A stretch of 14,950 nucleotides of DNA from Tannerella sp. (GTDB lineage: Bacteria > Bacteroidota > Bacteroidia > Bacteroidales > Tannerellaceae): contig JAISYY010000379.1 in the NCBI GenBank assembly GCA_031269635.1, forward strand, positions 1 to 14,950, read 5' to 3'. The position numbers were made by a program, and so were the translations under genes. Under the pieces are notes generated by a model. That model was not told where the DNA came from and did no database searches. It saw nothing but the letters and a program-made list of their open reading frames with translations. This document shows, piece by piece, positions 7,657-14,912 of the stretch (position 1 is its first letter; every line of letters starts with the position of its first letter).

Positions 7657-8820
7657 TTAACCGACCAGGTTTCTGAACTTATTGAATATTTTATCTTTTA
7701 TTGACTGGTCGGGCTGGAAATTTGGCGAAGACTGCAATTGACGTATTTTGGCTTTCTCGTCGGACGACAGTACTTCGGGAATATAAACGCTGACATTAAC
7801 GAGCAAATCGCCTGAACCATATCCGTTTACCGACGGCAACCCTTTGCCGCGCAAACGCAGGACTTTACCGGGTTGCGTCCCGGCGTCAATCCTCACTTTG
7901 GCTCGTCCTTCCACAGTCGGCACCTCAATCGTATCGCCAAGCATGGCCTGGGGCACGGTGAGCAGAAGGTTATAGATCAGATCGTTTTCATCACGTATAA
8001 GTTCTTTATCCTGTTCTTCTTCTATCAGGACGAGCAAATCGCCGTTCATTCCGCCGCGCCGCGCCGCATTTCCTTTACCGCGCACGGAAAGTTGCATTCC
8101 TTCCATAACTCCGGCAGGTATATTGATACTTATCACTTCGTCATCGCGTACAACGCCTTCCCCGTTACATTCATGACATTTGTTAATGATCGTTTTACCC
8201 TGACCGCCGCAAGCAGGACAAACGGATTGAGTCTGCATCTGCCCTAAAATCGTATTGGAAACATGTGTCACATATCCGCTTCCGCGACATGTCTGACACG
8301 TGGTAACGCTCTTGTCGTCTACCGCTCCGCTGCCGTGACATGCCGTACATGCGACATATTTATTTACTTTTATCTTTTTCTCCACGCCATGCGCTATTTC
8401 TTTCAAGTTAAGTTTCACCTTAACCCGCAGATCCGAACCTCTCTGGGTGGTACGTCCACCGCTACGTGAACGGTTGCCGAATCCGCCAAAACTGCCGAAT
8501 CCGCCAAAATGTCCGCCAATAAGGTCTCCGAACTGCTCAAAGATATCATCCATCGACATGCCTCCGCCGCTAAAACCGCCTCCTGCGGCCGAATTTCCTA
8601 CTCCCGCATGTCCAAACCGGTCATAACGCTGACGTTTCTCGGGACTGCTTAATACATCATACGCTTCCGCCGCCTCTTTGAATTTTTCTTCCGCGTCCTT
8701 GTCATCCGGATTTTTATCCGGGTGATACTGAATTGCTTTCTTCCGGTAAGCGGATTTTATTTCGTCGGCCGTAGCGCTTTTATTGACGCCTAAAACTTCG
8801 TAATAATCTCTTTTCGCCAT
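7657..8820 (-). CDS. dnaJ: Chaperone DnaJ (Hsp40), type I
   Basis: Co-chaperone that delivers unfolded clients to DnaK and stimulates its ATPase. The 387-residue product has all type I parts in order. The J-domain (about 4-68) carries the essential H33-P-D35. The Gly/Phe-rich linker covers about 72-120. The zinc-finger region has four CxxCxGxG repeats at 158-165 (CTACHGSG), 175-182 (CQTCRGSG), 201-208 (CPACGGQG) and 215-222 (CHECNGEG). The C-terminal client-binding domains include AMLGDTIEVPTVEG and LRLRGKGLP. It follows grpE after 100 bases; a short imperfect hairpin lies in that leader. dnaK is not in the window. Conservation is high and nothing is missing. Confidence 0.98.
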   Translation of the reverse strand: MAKRDYYEVLGVNKSATADEIKSAYRKKAIQYHPDKNPDDKDAEEKFKEAAEAYDVLSSPEKRQRYDRFGHAGVGNSAAGGGFSGGGMSMDDIFEQFGDLIGGHFGGFGSFGGFGNRSRSGGRTTQRGSDLRVKVKLNLKEIAHGVEKKIKVNKYVACTACHGSGAVDDKSVTTCQTCRGSGYVTHVSNTILGQMQTQSVCPACGGQGKTIINKCHECNGEGVVRDDEVISINIPAGVMEGMQLSVRGKGNAARRGGMNGDLLVLIEEEQDKELIRDENDLIYNLLLTVPQAMLGDTIEVPTVEGRAKVRIDAGTQPGKVLRLRGKGLPSVNGYGSGDLLVNVSVYIPEVLSSDEKAKIRQLQSSPNFQPDQSIKDKIFNKFRNLVG

Positions 8821-8836
8821 TTTTTTATAATTTACT

Positions 8837-8866
8837 ACCGATACGCCTGTGTCTTGCGTTGCCGGT
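8837..8866 (-). other. Imperfect hairpin in the dnaJ leader
   Basis: On the minus strand, outer arms ACCG and CGGT enclose inner arms ACGC and GCGT. An asymmetric internal loop (GCA/AT) separates the two pairs of arms, and the apical loop is nine bases. The element ends 16 bases before the dnaJ ATG. The segment is G/C-richer than the rest of the grpE-dnaJ gap. It has no T-tract after it, so it does not look like a terminator. A role in mRNA processing or translation control is possible but unproven. Confidence 0.3.
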
Positions 8867-8920
8867 TTATTTCTTCAAATTGTAGAATGATTAATTTTAT
8901 AATATGTACCTTCTTATCCG

Positions 8921-9595
8921 TTATTCTCCTACGACAACTTTGGCATGCCGCAGCACTTTGTCATATAACGTATAACCGGTCTGCACGCAGTCAAACACGT
9001 TTCCGATCATATTTTCATCCGGTGTGGGGATCGTCGCTATGGCTTCAAACAATTCCGTATCAAAAGGTTGTCCGACGGCATCAATTGCTTTAACGCCCTG
9101 TTGTGACAAATAACCGGTAAATTTGTCATAGATCAGTTTCACGCCTTCAACAACGGAAGTAATGTCTTCTGTGGCATTTAACGTACCCAAAGCGCGTTCA
9201 AAGTCATCGATTACCGGGAGGAGGTTGGTAAGAACCGTAGCGCCGCCGCTCTTTATCAAATCCGCTTTTTCGCGCAAAGTACGTTTTCGGAAGTTATCAA
9301 ATTCCGCCATTAAACGCAGATGCGCATCGTTTAACTGGGCATATTTTTCTTCTGCAGACCGTTCTTTTGAAACATTTTCAGCGTTTTTATCTTCCGAAGC
9401 GCTATCATTCGCCGGAGAATCATCCGCTTTGCCGTTTGCCTTTTCTTTTATTTTTTCATCTGTTTTTGCGTCGTCAGACATATTGTCAGATTGCGCAAAA
9501 TTTTCTGACGTCTTTTCAGCATCATCCTGCAAATTTGTCTTGTTTACCGACTCCGGGGTTGTTTCCAAATACTCTTTTTCTGTCTCTTGTTTCAT
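8921..9595 (-). CDS. grpE: GrpE, nucleotide exchange factor for DnaK
   Basis: Cytoplasmic homodimer that releases ADP from DnaK. The 224-residue protein starts with about 75 acidic, Ser/Asp/Glu-rich residues that look disordered. A helical coiled-coil region comes next (about 79-115, with the family motif EFDNFRKRTLREK), then LLPVIDDFERAL, then the C-terminal beta-wing. The wing is recognised by FDTELFEAIA, TGYTLYDKVLRHAKV and the terminal VVVGE. It is longer than E. coli GrpE (197 residues), wholly because of the N-terminal extension, as is common in the phylum. It leads the grpE-dnaJ pair and diverges from the plus-strand PDZ gene across 110 bases. Only 7-of-8 matches to the -7 consensus (such as CATTTTTG at 9645-9638) were found for it. 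Confidence 0.96.
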   Translation of the reverse strand: MKQETEKEYLETTPESVNKTNLQDDAEKTSENFAQSDNMSDDAKTDEKIKEKANGKADDSPANDSASEDKNAENVSKERSAEEKYAQLNDAHLRLMAEFDNFRKRTLREKADLIKSGGATVLTNLLPVIDDFERALGTLNATEDITSVVEGVKLIYDKFTGYLSQQGVKAIDAVGQPFDTELFEAIATIPTPDENMIGNVFDCVQTGYTLYDKVLRHAKVVVGE

Positions 9596-9645
9596 ATATT
9601 TATGTTTAAGTTTTCAACCATTTCACTCTGCTAACGGCAAAAATG

Positions 9646-9675
9646 TTGCCAATTATAAAAATATGCCTAACTTTG
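9646..9675 (+). promoter_or_regulatory. Bacteroidota promoter (TTG-19-TAACTTTG) for the PDZ gene and mutS2
   Basis: A TTG at 9646-9648 is followed after exactly 19 bases by TAACTTTG at 9668-9675, an exact match to TAnnTTTG with the spacing expected in this phylum. The gene start at 9706 lies 30 bases beyond it. This is the best promoter match in the window. A short inverted repeat, GGCAA-AAATG-TTGCC (9636-9650), overlaps the -33 part and the grpE upstream region, and could be an operator. Confidence 0.65.
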
Positions 9676-9705
9676 CCATATAAAAAAACTTTATGCCTAT
9701 AATTT

Positions 9706-11148
9706 ATGAAACGTATATTTTATATTATAACTGTTATCGTTCCGGTATTTGTAGCCGTAAAAGCACAGGATACATCATGCCGTTATGGCTTTAGTTATGA
9801 GATAAGTAATGATCCTCACTGGGGAAAAGACAAGCCTGTAGTAACGGGCATATATCCAAATTCTCCGGCAGAACGCGCCGGTATAAAACCATACGATATT
9901 ATAGAAGCTGTCGAAGGTGTGCCTGTCACCGAAAATGTGCTGGATGATATCTACCTTTTTTTAAATCCCGAAGGGAAAGATATTGTGGAGTTGACGATCA
10001 AAAATTTCATTAGCGACGAACATAAAATTAAGGTGAGGAAAGAATGTAAAAGCATTTATTCCTTATCCGAAGAACAGTTGGCTACGGCTTTTGCCATGTA
10101 TGCCGTAGAATACACGCACGAACGGCTTTTTTCATGCCCGTTCGTGACTTCTCAAACAGAAGACAAAGTGGATTTTTCCGTATTCAAATCGTTCGATTTT
10201 TTCGGTGAAAGTGATCAACAACCCGAACTGGCAAAGAAGATTAACGCCCTCATTAAAGAAGAATTAATGAAAAGGAAGATGAATTACGATCCGGTGAATC
10301 CCGATATAATGGTACAAATCTATTATTCATTTAACAAGAACCCTAATTATAAACCGAAAACGCCTAAAAAAACAAATAAAGACGCTGAACCGGCAGACGG
10401 CATCAGTCGCGTATATCGTTATGACGTAACGCGCGACCGTATGACGAAATTCCCGTTTTTACCGCCCAATTCTATTGAAACCGAAGTCGAATACATACTG
10501 AAACTCGGATTCCGTTTTGAAGATAATAAACTGGAAAAAGGACGCATCCTCTGGCAGTGTGAAGCCAACGAATTTTTGAATGAAGCTTATTCGCTCGAAA
10601 ATTTCGCATTCACCCACATACCCCTTATGTGTATGCAATTCCCTTATATGAAATACGGCCGGAATGTACAGTTCCGTCTTTCCAAAAAGAAATATAATTA
10701 CACGGGTATTAATTATAGCATGGAGAACATATCGGAAATAGCTTCCGTCGATCCTTATTCTCCCGCAGCCAATGCCGGGATATTGCCGTCCGACAAAATA
10801 GACGCGATAGAAGATAAGCGAATGGACCGCACATCCCAACAGTTTACGTCCGCATACCGCCAGTTCCTCTTTCACACGCTGAAACTGCGGGACGAGAGTA
10901 CCCGCTTTACCGATGCCAACGGTTTCCCGGACTGTATGTATTGGGATGAACTCAAATACCCGCAGGTCGCAAAGGAATTTAATAACCGGAAAAACCTGAC
11001 GGCATTCTCCTATCTGTTTAAATATGCACCGTTTATTAACCCGATGGGAAATAACACGTGCGCCTTTAAAATCAGGCGTGGAAAAGAAAAGCTGGAATTT
11101 ATCCTGCGTCCCGAAATACGTACGGAAAATACGATCGTAGTGGAATAA
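9706..11148 (+). CDS. Exported PDZ / DUF4136-like / PDZ protein of unknown function
   Basis: A 480-residue protein not recognised as any named gene. A signal peptide is likely at residues 1-20 (MKRIFYIITV start, VKA-QD cleavage region, no lipobox Cys). A first PDZ-like domain spans about 26-105, with VVTGIYPNSPAERAGIKPYD as its ligand-groove signature. The middle (about 153-315) resembles DUF4136: VDFSVFKSFDFF, then a helix (ELAKKINALIKEELMKRKM), then NPDIMVQIYYSF. A second PDZ-like domain begins near 334 (IASVDPYSPAANAGILPSDKI). It is apparently interrupted by about 60 extra residues before its last strands (CAFKIRRGKEKLEFILRPE). No protease catalytic motif is seen, so a binding or scaffold role in the periplasm or outer membrane is inferred. 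It has its own promoter and ends 5 bases before mutS2. Confidence 0.85.
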   Translation: MKRIFYIITVIVPVFVAVKAQDTSCRYGFSYEISNDPHWGKDKPVVTGIYPNSPAERAGIKPYDIIEAVEGVPVTENVLDDIYLFLNPEGKDIVELTIKNFISDEHKIKVRKECKSIYSLSEEQLATAFAMYAVEYTHERLFSCPFVTSQTEDKVDFSVFKSFDFFGESDQQPELAKKINALIKEELMKRKMNYDPVNPDIMVQIYYSFNKNPNYKPKTPKKTNKDAEPADGISRVYRYDVTRDRMTKFPFLPPNSIETEVEYILKLGFRFEDNKLEKGRILWQCEANEFLNEAYSLENFAFTHIPLMCMQFPYMKYGRNVQFRLSKKKYNYTGINYSMENISEIASVDPYSPAANAGILPSDKIDAIEDKRMDRTSQQFTSAYRQFLFHTLKLRDESTRFTDANGFPDCMYWDELKYPQVAKEFNNRKNLTAFSYLFKYAPFINPMGNNTCAFKIRRGKEKLEFILRPEIRTENTIVVE

Positions 11149-11153
11149 TTCTT

Positions 11154-13733
11154 ATGAACATAACTTACCCGGATAACTTTGAACAAAAAGCAGGTTTCGA
11201 CAAGATAAGGCAGCTTGTCGCCAACAAATGCCTCAGTTCTTTAGGCAAAGAATGTGTTGATGATATCACCTTTTCGCCGGATATACGCATCATCAGGGAA
11301 AAGCTTGCACAAACAAGCGAATTTGTACAAATCGTCCGGGAGGAAGATGCTTTTCCTACCGGATATTTCATTGATGTGCGCCATTCCCTCAAACGCATAA
11401 AACCGGAAGGGACATTTCTCGATGAAAAAGAACTTTTCGACCTGAAACGCTCGCTTCAGACCATATCGGATATCACACGTTTTTTGAATCGTCCGAAAGA
11501 AAACGATGAGATAAAATATCCGGCCCTTACGGAACTGGCCGGTAACATCCCGGTGTTCCCGCAGATTATTTCAAAAATAGACGGCCTGCTCAATAAATAC
11601 GGCAAGATGAAAGACAACGCGTCGCCGGAGCTTTTGCGGATCAGGAATGAGATGACGGCGACAATGGGAAGCATATCCCGGAACCTGCTGTCGATCTTAA
11701 AATCGGCGCAGGCAGAAGGTTTTATTGATAAGGATGTCACGCCGGCGATGCGCGACGGACGCCTCGTCATACCCGTATCGCCTTCGTTTAAACGGAAAAT
11801 ACGCGGAATCGTACACGACGAATCGGCTACGGGAAAAACCGTCTTTATCGAACCGGATGCCGTCGTCGAAGCAAATAACCGTATCCGGGAACTCGAAAGT
11901 GAAGAAAAACGCGAAATCATACGTATCCTGACGTCTTTCACGGATATGATACGGCCTTCCGTTCCTGAAATTATCCGGTCTTTTGTTTTTCTTGCGGAAA
12001 TAGACTTCATCCGCGCCAAAGCGCTTTTTGCCATAGATATTAACGGAATAAAGCCGGTAATTGAAGATAAGCCTTTCATAATATGGAACGATGCGATGCA
12101 TCCGTTATTATATCTTTCCCATCTGAAACAGGGCAAGCCGGTTGTTCCGTTAGATATCGAATTGTATGACGACAAACGTATACTCGTCATCTCCGGCCCT
12201 AATGCGGGAGGAAAATCCGTATGCCTGAAAACCGTAGGATTACTTCAATATATGCTGCAATGCGGGTTGCTGATACCTGTCCATGAAAACTCCCGGACAG
12301 GCGTTTTCCGCCATATTTTTATTGATATCGGGGACGAGCAGAGTATTGAAAACGATTTAAGCACGTATAGCTCTCATCTCATGAGTATGAAATTTTTCGT
12401 AAAGAACGCCAATGAAAAGACATTGCTCCTCATTGATGAGTTCGGAAGCGGTACGGAGCCCCTTATCGGCGGCGCTTTGGCCGAAGCGTTACTCGACCGT
12501 TTTAATAACAGCGGATGTTTCGGGGTGATTACAACGCATTATCAAAATCTCAAACAATACGCCGAAGCTCATGATGGAGTAATCAATGGCGCCATGCTTT
12601 ACGATCGCCACCTTATGCAGCCGCTTTTCAGGCTGTCCATCGGACGTCCGGGCAGTTCTTTCGCGATAGAGATTGCCCGGAAAACGGGTCTCCCCGAAGA
12701 GGTGATATCCGCCGCATCCGAGAAAGTCGGCAGCGATTATATCGACATGGATAAATATCTTCAGGATATTGTGCGCGACAAACGCTACTGGGAAAGTAAA
12801 CGCCAGAATATACGGCAACAGGAAAAAAAACTCGAAGACGTCATTGCCCGTTACGAGCAGGATCTGGAAACCGTGAACAGACAGCGTAAAGAAATCGTTC
12901 AGGCCGCTAAAAAAGAAGCGCAACAGATACTTTCCGAAGCAAATGCGAAGATAGAAAAAACGATTCGCGAAATAAAAGAAGCCCAAGCCGAAAAAGAACG
13001 GACCAAAGCCGTTCGCGGTGAATTGGAATCATTCAAGGCTGCTTTGCATGAGACAAAAGAGGAAGATGTCCGTATCACACGCAAAATGGAAAAGTTGTAC
13101 GAACGTCAGGAGCATAAAAAACAGCGCCGGAAAAAAGTTTCCGACACTTCCGGCGATGCAGGGAACGAACCGGACGGGGAACACGGCCTGCCCCCCACGA
13201 AAAACGAAGGACGGAAATCAAAAGGCAGGAAACGGGAAACGACGAATGAAGAAAACCCGCAGCCGGCGATAACAGTGGGAGATACGGTTCGCATGGAAGG
13301 ACAGGACGCTGTCGGTACCGTCATGGAAATAAAAGACCGACAGGTGATCGTAGCGTTCGGCATGATAAAGAGCGCCGTTAAAGCAGACAGGTTAGAGAAA
13401 ATAAGCCGCAGCAGGCTCAAAAAAGAAGCAAAGAAAAATACGTTTGTCAGCGCACAAACAGCCGATTCCATATACGAGAAAAAGCTACATTTCAAACAGG
13501 AAATCGACGTACGCGGCATGCGCGGCGATGAAGCGCTGCAAACCGTTACGTACTTCATCGACGACGCGATCCTGGCAAACGTTTCACCGGTGAGAATACT
13601 CCACGGGACAGGATCCGGCATACTCCGCCAGCTCATACGCGACTATCTGTCAACCCTGTCGGGCATCAAACGTTTCCGCGACGAACATGTTCAATTCGGC
13701 GGCGCCGGCATCACGGTCGTAGAACTCGAATAA
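11154..13733 (+). CDS. mutS2: MutS2, ATPase with KOW-like and Smr domains
   Basis: MutS-family ATPase lacking the mismatch-recognition domain. Family members suppress recombination in some bacteria, and in B. subtilis act on collided ribosomes. The 859-residue protein has the core/clamp region (about 1-320). Its ATPase has Walker A GPNAGGKS (348-355), STYSSHL (403-409), Walker B LLLIDEFGSGTEP (424-436) and TTHYQNLK (460-467). A long charged coiled coil spans about 540-655, and a low-complexity, Lys/Glu/Gly-rich linker about 655-703. A KOW-like segment follows (ITVGDTVRMEGQDAVGTVME, 706-725). The C-terminal Smr domain (about 782-859) has IDVRGMRGDEAL and LHGTGSG (816-822), so the HGTG motif is intact. 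The start is 5 bases after the PDZ gene, so the two are very likely cotranscribed. No clear terminator was found after the stop codon. Confidence 0.96.
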   Translation: MNITYPDNFEQKAGFDKIRQLVANKCLSSLGKECVDDITFSPDIRIIREKLAQTSEFVQIVREEDAFPTGYFIDVRHSLKRIKPEGTFLDEKELFDLKRSLQTISDITRFLNRPKENDEIKYPALTELAGNIPVFPQIISKIDGLLNKYGKMKDNASPELLRIRNEMTATMGSISRNLLSILKSAQAEGFIDKDVTPAMRDGRLVIPVSPSFKRKIRGIVHDESATGKTVFIEPDAVVEANNRIRELESEEKREIIRILTSFTDMIRPSVPEIIRSFVFLAEIDFIRAKALFAIDINGIKPVIEDKPFIIWNDAMHPLLYLSHLKQGKPVVPLDIELYDDKRILVISGPNAGGKSVCLKTVGLLQYMLQCGLLIPVHENSRTGVFRHIFIDIGDEQSIENDLSTYSSHLMSMKFFVKNANEKTLLLIDEFGSGTEPLIGGALAEALLDRFNNSGCFGVITTHYQNLKQYAEAHDGVINGAMLYDRHLMQPLFRLSIGRPGSSFAIEIARKTGLPEEVISAASEKVGSDYIDMDKYLQDIVRDKRYWESKRQNIRQQEKKLEDVIARYEQDLETVNRQRKEIVQAAKKEAQQILSEANAKIEKTIREIKEAQAEKERTKAVRGELESFKAALHETKEEDVRITRKMEKLYERQEHKKQRRKKVSDTSGDAGNEPDGEHGLPPTKNEGRKSKGRKRETTNEENPQPAITVGDTVRMEGQDAVGTVMEIKDRQVIVAFGMIKSAVKADRLEKISRSRLKKEAKKNTFVSAQTADSIYEKKLHFKQEIDVRGMRGDEALQTVTYFIDDAILANVSPVRILHGTGSGILRQLIRDYLSTLSGIKRFRDEHVQFGGAGITVVELE

Positions 13734-13755
13734 TTTCCGAATTTCTCATGATAAC

Positions 13756-13860
13756 TCATTTTTCCAGTAAAACAATCCGTCCGCTATGTCCCATTATTCC
13801 CGGTTTAGCTCCGCTAAAGGAATCGCCCCACTCTGTTTTCTCAATTTCCGGCAGCGCCAT
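13756..13860 (-). CDS. Candidate 34-residue small ORF or gene remnant
   Basis: The frame starts at ATG (13860), reads MALPEIEKTEW near its beginning and GRIVLLEK at its end, and stops with TGA at 13756-13758. Gly, Lys and Glu are frequent and the codons resemble those of neighbouring genes. In the same frame a stop (TGA) lies six codons upstream of the ATG, so the peptide cannot be extended without a frameshift or readthrough. It lies 47 bases downstream of the MtaA-like gene on the same strand and could be cotranscribed with it. I do not recognise the peptide. It could be a real small protein, the tail of a lost gene, or chance. Confidence 0.3.
   Translation of the reverse strand: MALPEIEKTEWGDSFSGAKPGIMGHSGRIVLLEK
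13804..13818. repeat. Perfect 6-bp inverted repeat, 3-base loop
   Basis: TTTAGC (13804-13809) and GCTAAA (13813-13818) are exact inverted arms around TCC. In RNA from either strand this would form a compact stem-loop. The flanks are G/C-rich and no T-run follows on either side, so it is a poor terminator. It lies inside the candidate small ORF, which weakens a purely structural reading. Confidence 0.4.
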
Positions 13861-13907
13861 TATTCCGACATCATATCACTTCGACCGGTACACGGGCGTT
13901 GTCTATA

Positions 13908-14912
13908 CTATATTTCCTCCAAAGCTTCATATACAGCCAATAGATTTTCCTGTGGAGTGTTTTTTGGCACTTCGCACCCGGCTGAACAGGTGTATTTTAA
14001 TCCTCCGATTCCGGCGCATTGTTTCACACTGTTTTTGACAGTAGCCACATTGCCTTGCAAGAGTACTGCTACCGGGTCATAATTGCCGTTAACACAAACC
14101 TTGTCGCCGTACAGCGAAGCAACTTTTTCTAAGGGCACCATCCAATCGACGTCGATGATGTCACACAAATCAGCGGGCAGCAGTTCAAGAAAAGGTGTTG
14201 TATTACCGCAAATATGCAGTTTGGTCATAGCGCCTGCTTCTTTAATGGCTTTCAGCAAACGGATCTCGTAAGGTAATGCCCACTGTTGATAAGCGTAAGG
14301 TCCTGCTACAGAAGCTATCGCATCGCCAACGCCTATAATGTCGGCACCTGCCTTAATCTGAGCCTTGGCAAAAAGAATTTCCTGTTCAAGACACAATTCG
14401 AGAATATCCTTTACAAAATCAGCGTCAAGGCATACATCCATCAGGAACTCCGTAACACCGCGTATATCGGCAGCTTGGGCAAAAGCGCCTTCAACCCATC
14501 CGATGATGGGAAAATCATCACCTGCCTCTTTCTTCAGCAGCTCTGTCCCCAGCACGCGGTCGGTCATCCGCCTGCCGTTTTCAACAGGTACAACTTTCAC
14601 CTTAAGCAGGTCGCTTTTTTCCTTAATAAGACGATCTCCGGCGCAATAAGGCACGCCATCCTCAGGATATTCCAATGCCATACCCATATCGGCGCCTTCG
14701 CGCATTGGGTCAGAGATAGTTGATACCGCATCAATCCTGTACTTTTGCATACTTACAATGTTTGCCTGCGCCAAACATCGGTAGTCGCAACAAAAATCAG
14801 CATACGACACGCCTATCTCTTTGGCTGCCATAAACATCAGGATATTCAGGTTGGGAATCCTGTCCACCGGATTATTTGCTATCCGGGCAAATACTCGTTC
14901 TTTACTGTTCAT
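13908..14912 (-). CDS. Uroporphyrinogen-decarboxylase-family methyltransferase, MtaA/MtbA-like
   Basis: A 334-residue cytoplasmic TIM-barrel protein of the URO-D superfamily, in the branch that transfers methyl groups from corrinoid proteins to a thiol. Visible features are MNSKERVFARIANNPVDRIP at the N-terminus and AGADIIGVGDAIASVAGP in the barrel. A putative zinc site is formed by H233-x-C235 (LHICGNTTPFLE) plus a late Cys in YTCSAGCEVPKNTPQENL. C313 of GCEVP is the expected third ligand, and C309 is an alternative. The His-x-Cys and third Cys distinguish it from haem-pathway HemE. Members act with a corrinoid protein and a substrate methyltransferase, neither of which is in the window, so the substrate is unknown. 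Only 38 bases of upstream sequence are visible and no consensus promoter was found there. It converges on mutS2. Confidence 0.8.
   Translation of the reverse strand: MNSKERVFARIANNPVDRIPNLNILMFMAAKEIGVSYADFCCDYRCLAQANIVSMQKYRIDAVSTISDPMREGADMGMALEYPEDGVPYCAGDRLIKEKSDLLKVKVVPVENGRRMTDRVLGTELLKKEAGDDFPIIGWVEGAFAQAADIRGVTEFLMDVCLDADFVKDILELCLEQEILFAKAQIKAGADIIGVGDAIASVAGPYAYQQWALPYEIRLLKAIKEAGAMTKLHICGNTTPFLELLPADLCDIIDVDWMVPLEKVASLYGDKVCVNGNYDPVAVLLQGNVATVKNSVKQCAGIGGLKYTCSAGCEVPKNTPQENLLAVYEALEEI

Larger units (their letters stand above)
13734..13907. other. Convergent spacer between mutS2 and the MtaA-like gene
   Basis: These 174 bases separate two genes that point at each other. No intrinsic terminator with a strong stem and T-tract is visible for either side. 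The spacer is not AT-rich as most intergenic DNA here is; its composition matches coding sequence. It carries a 34-codon minus-strand open frame (13756-13860) and a perfect inverted repeat (13804-13818). A plus-strand frame is also open through it. It may be a decayed gene end, a small gene, or a copy of an interspersed repeat. Confidence 0.55.

Noticed and set aside
8881..8891. Possible promoter before dnaJ (TACAATTTG on the minus strand)
   Set aside because: It has three bases instead of two between TA and TTTG, and no -33 element at the right distance, so it does not meet the consensus.
9624..9634. CIRCE-like sequence upstream of grpE
   Set aside because: The minus strand has TTAGCA directly joined to GAGTG. 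The true CIRCE element is TTAGCACTC, nine bases, then GAGTGCTAA, so this is at best a chance partial resemblance.
11456..12190. 244-codon open frame on the minus strand
   Set aside because: It is antisense to the mutS2 core region, with Ser/Arg/Ile-rich low-information sequence and no family features.
13749..13764. ATGA-TAAC-TCAT followed by T's after mutS2
   Set aside because: The stem is only four AT-rich pairs, too weak to call an intrinsic terminator.
13786..14082. 98-codon plus-strand open frame across the spacer and the end of the MtaA-like gene
   Set aside because: More than half of it is antisense to the conserved C-terminus of the methyltransferase. Its spacer part is treated under the spacer finding and not called as a gene.
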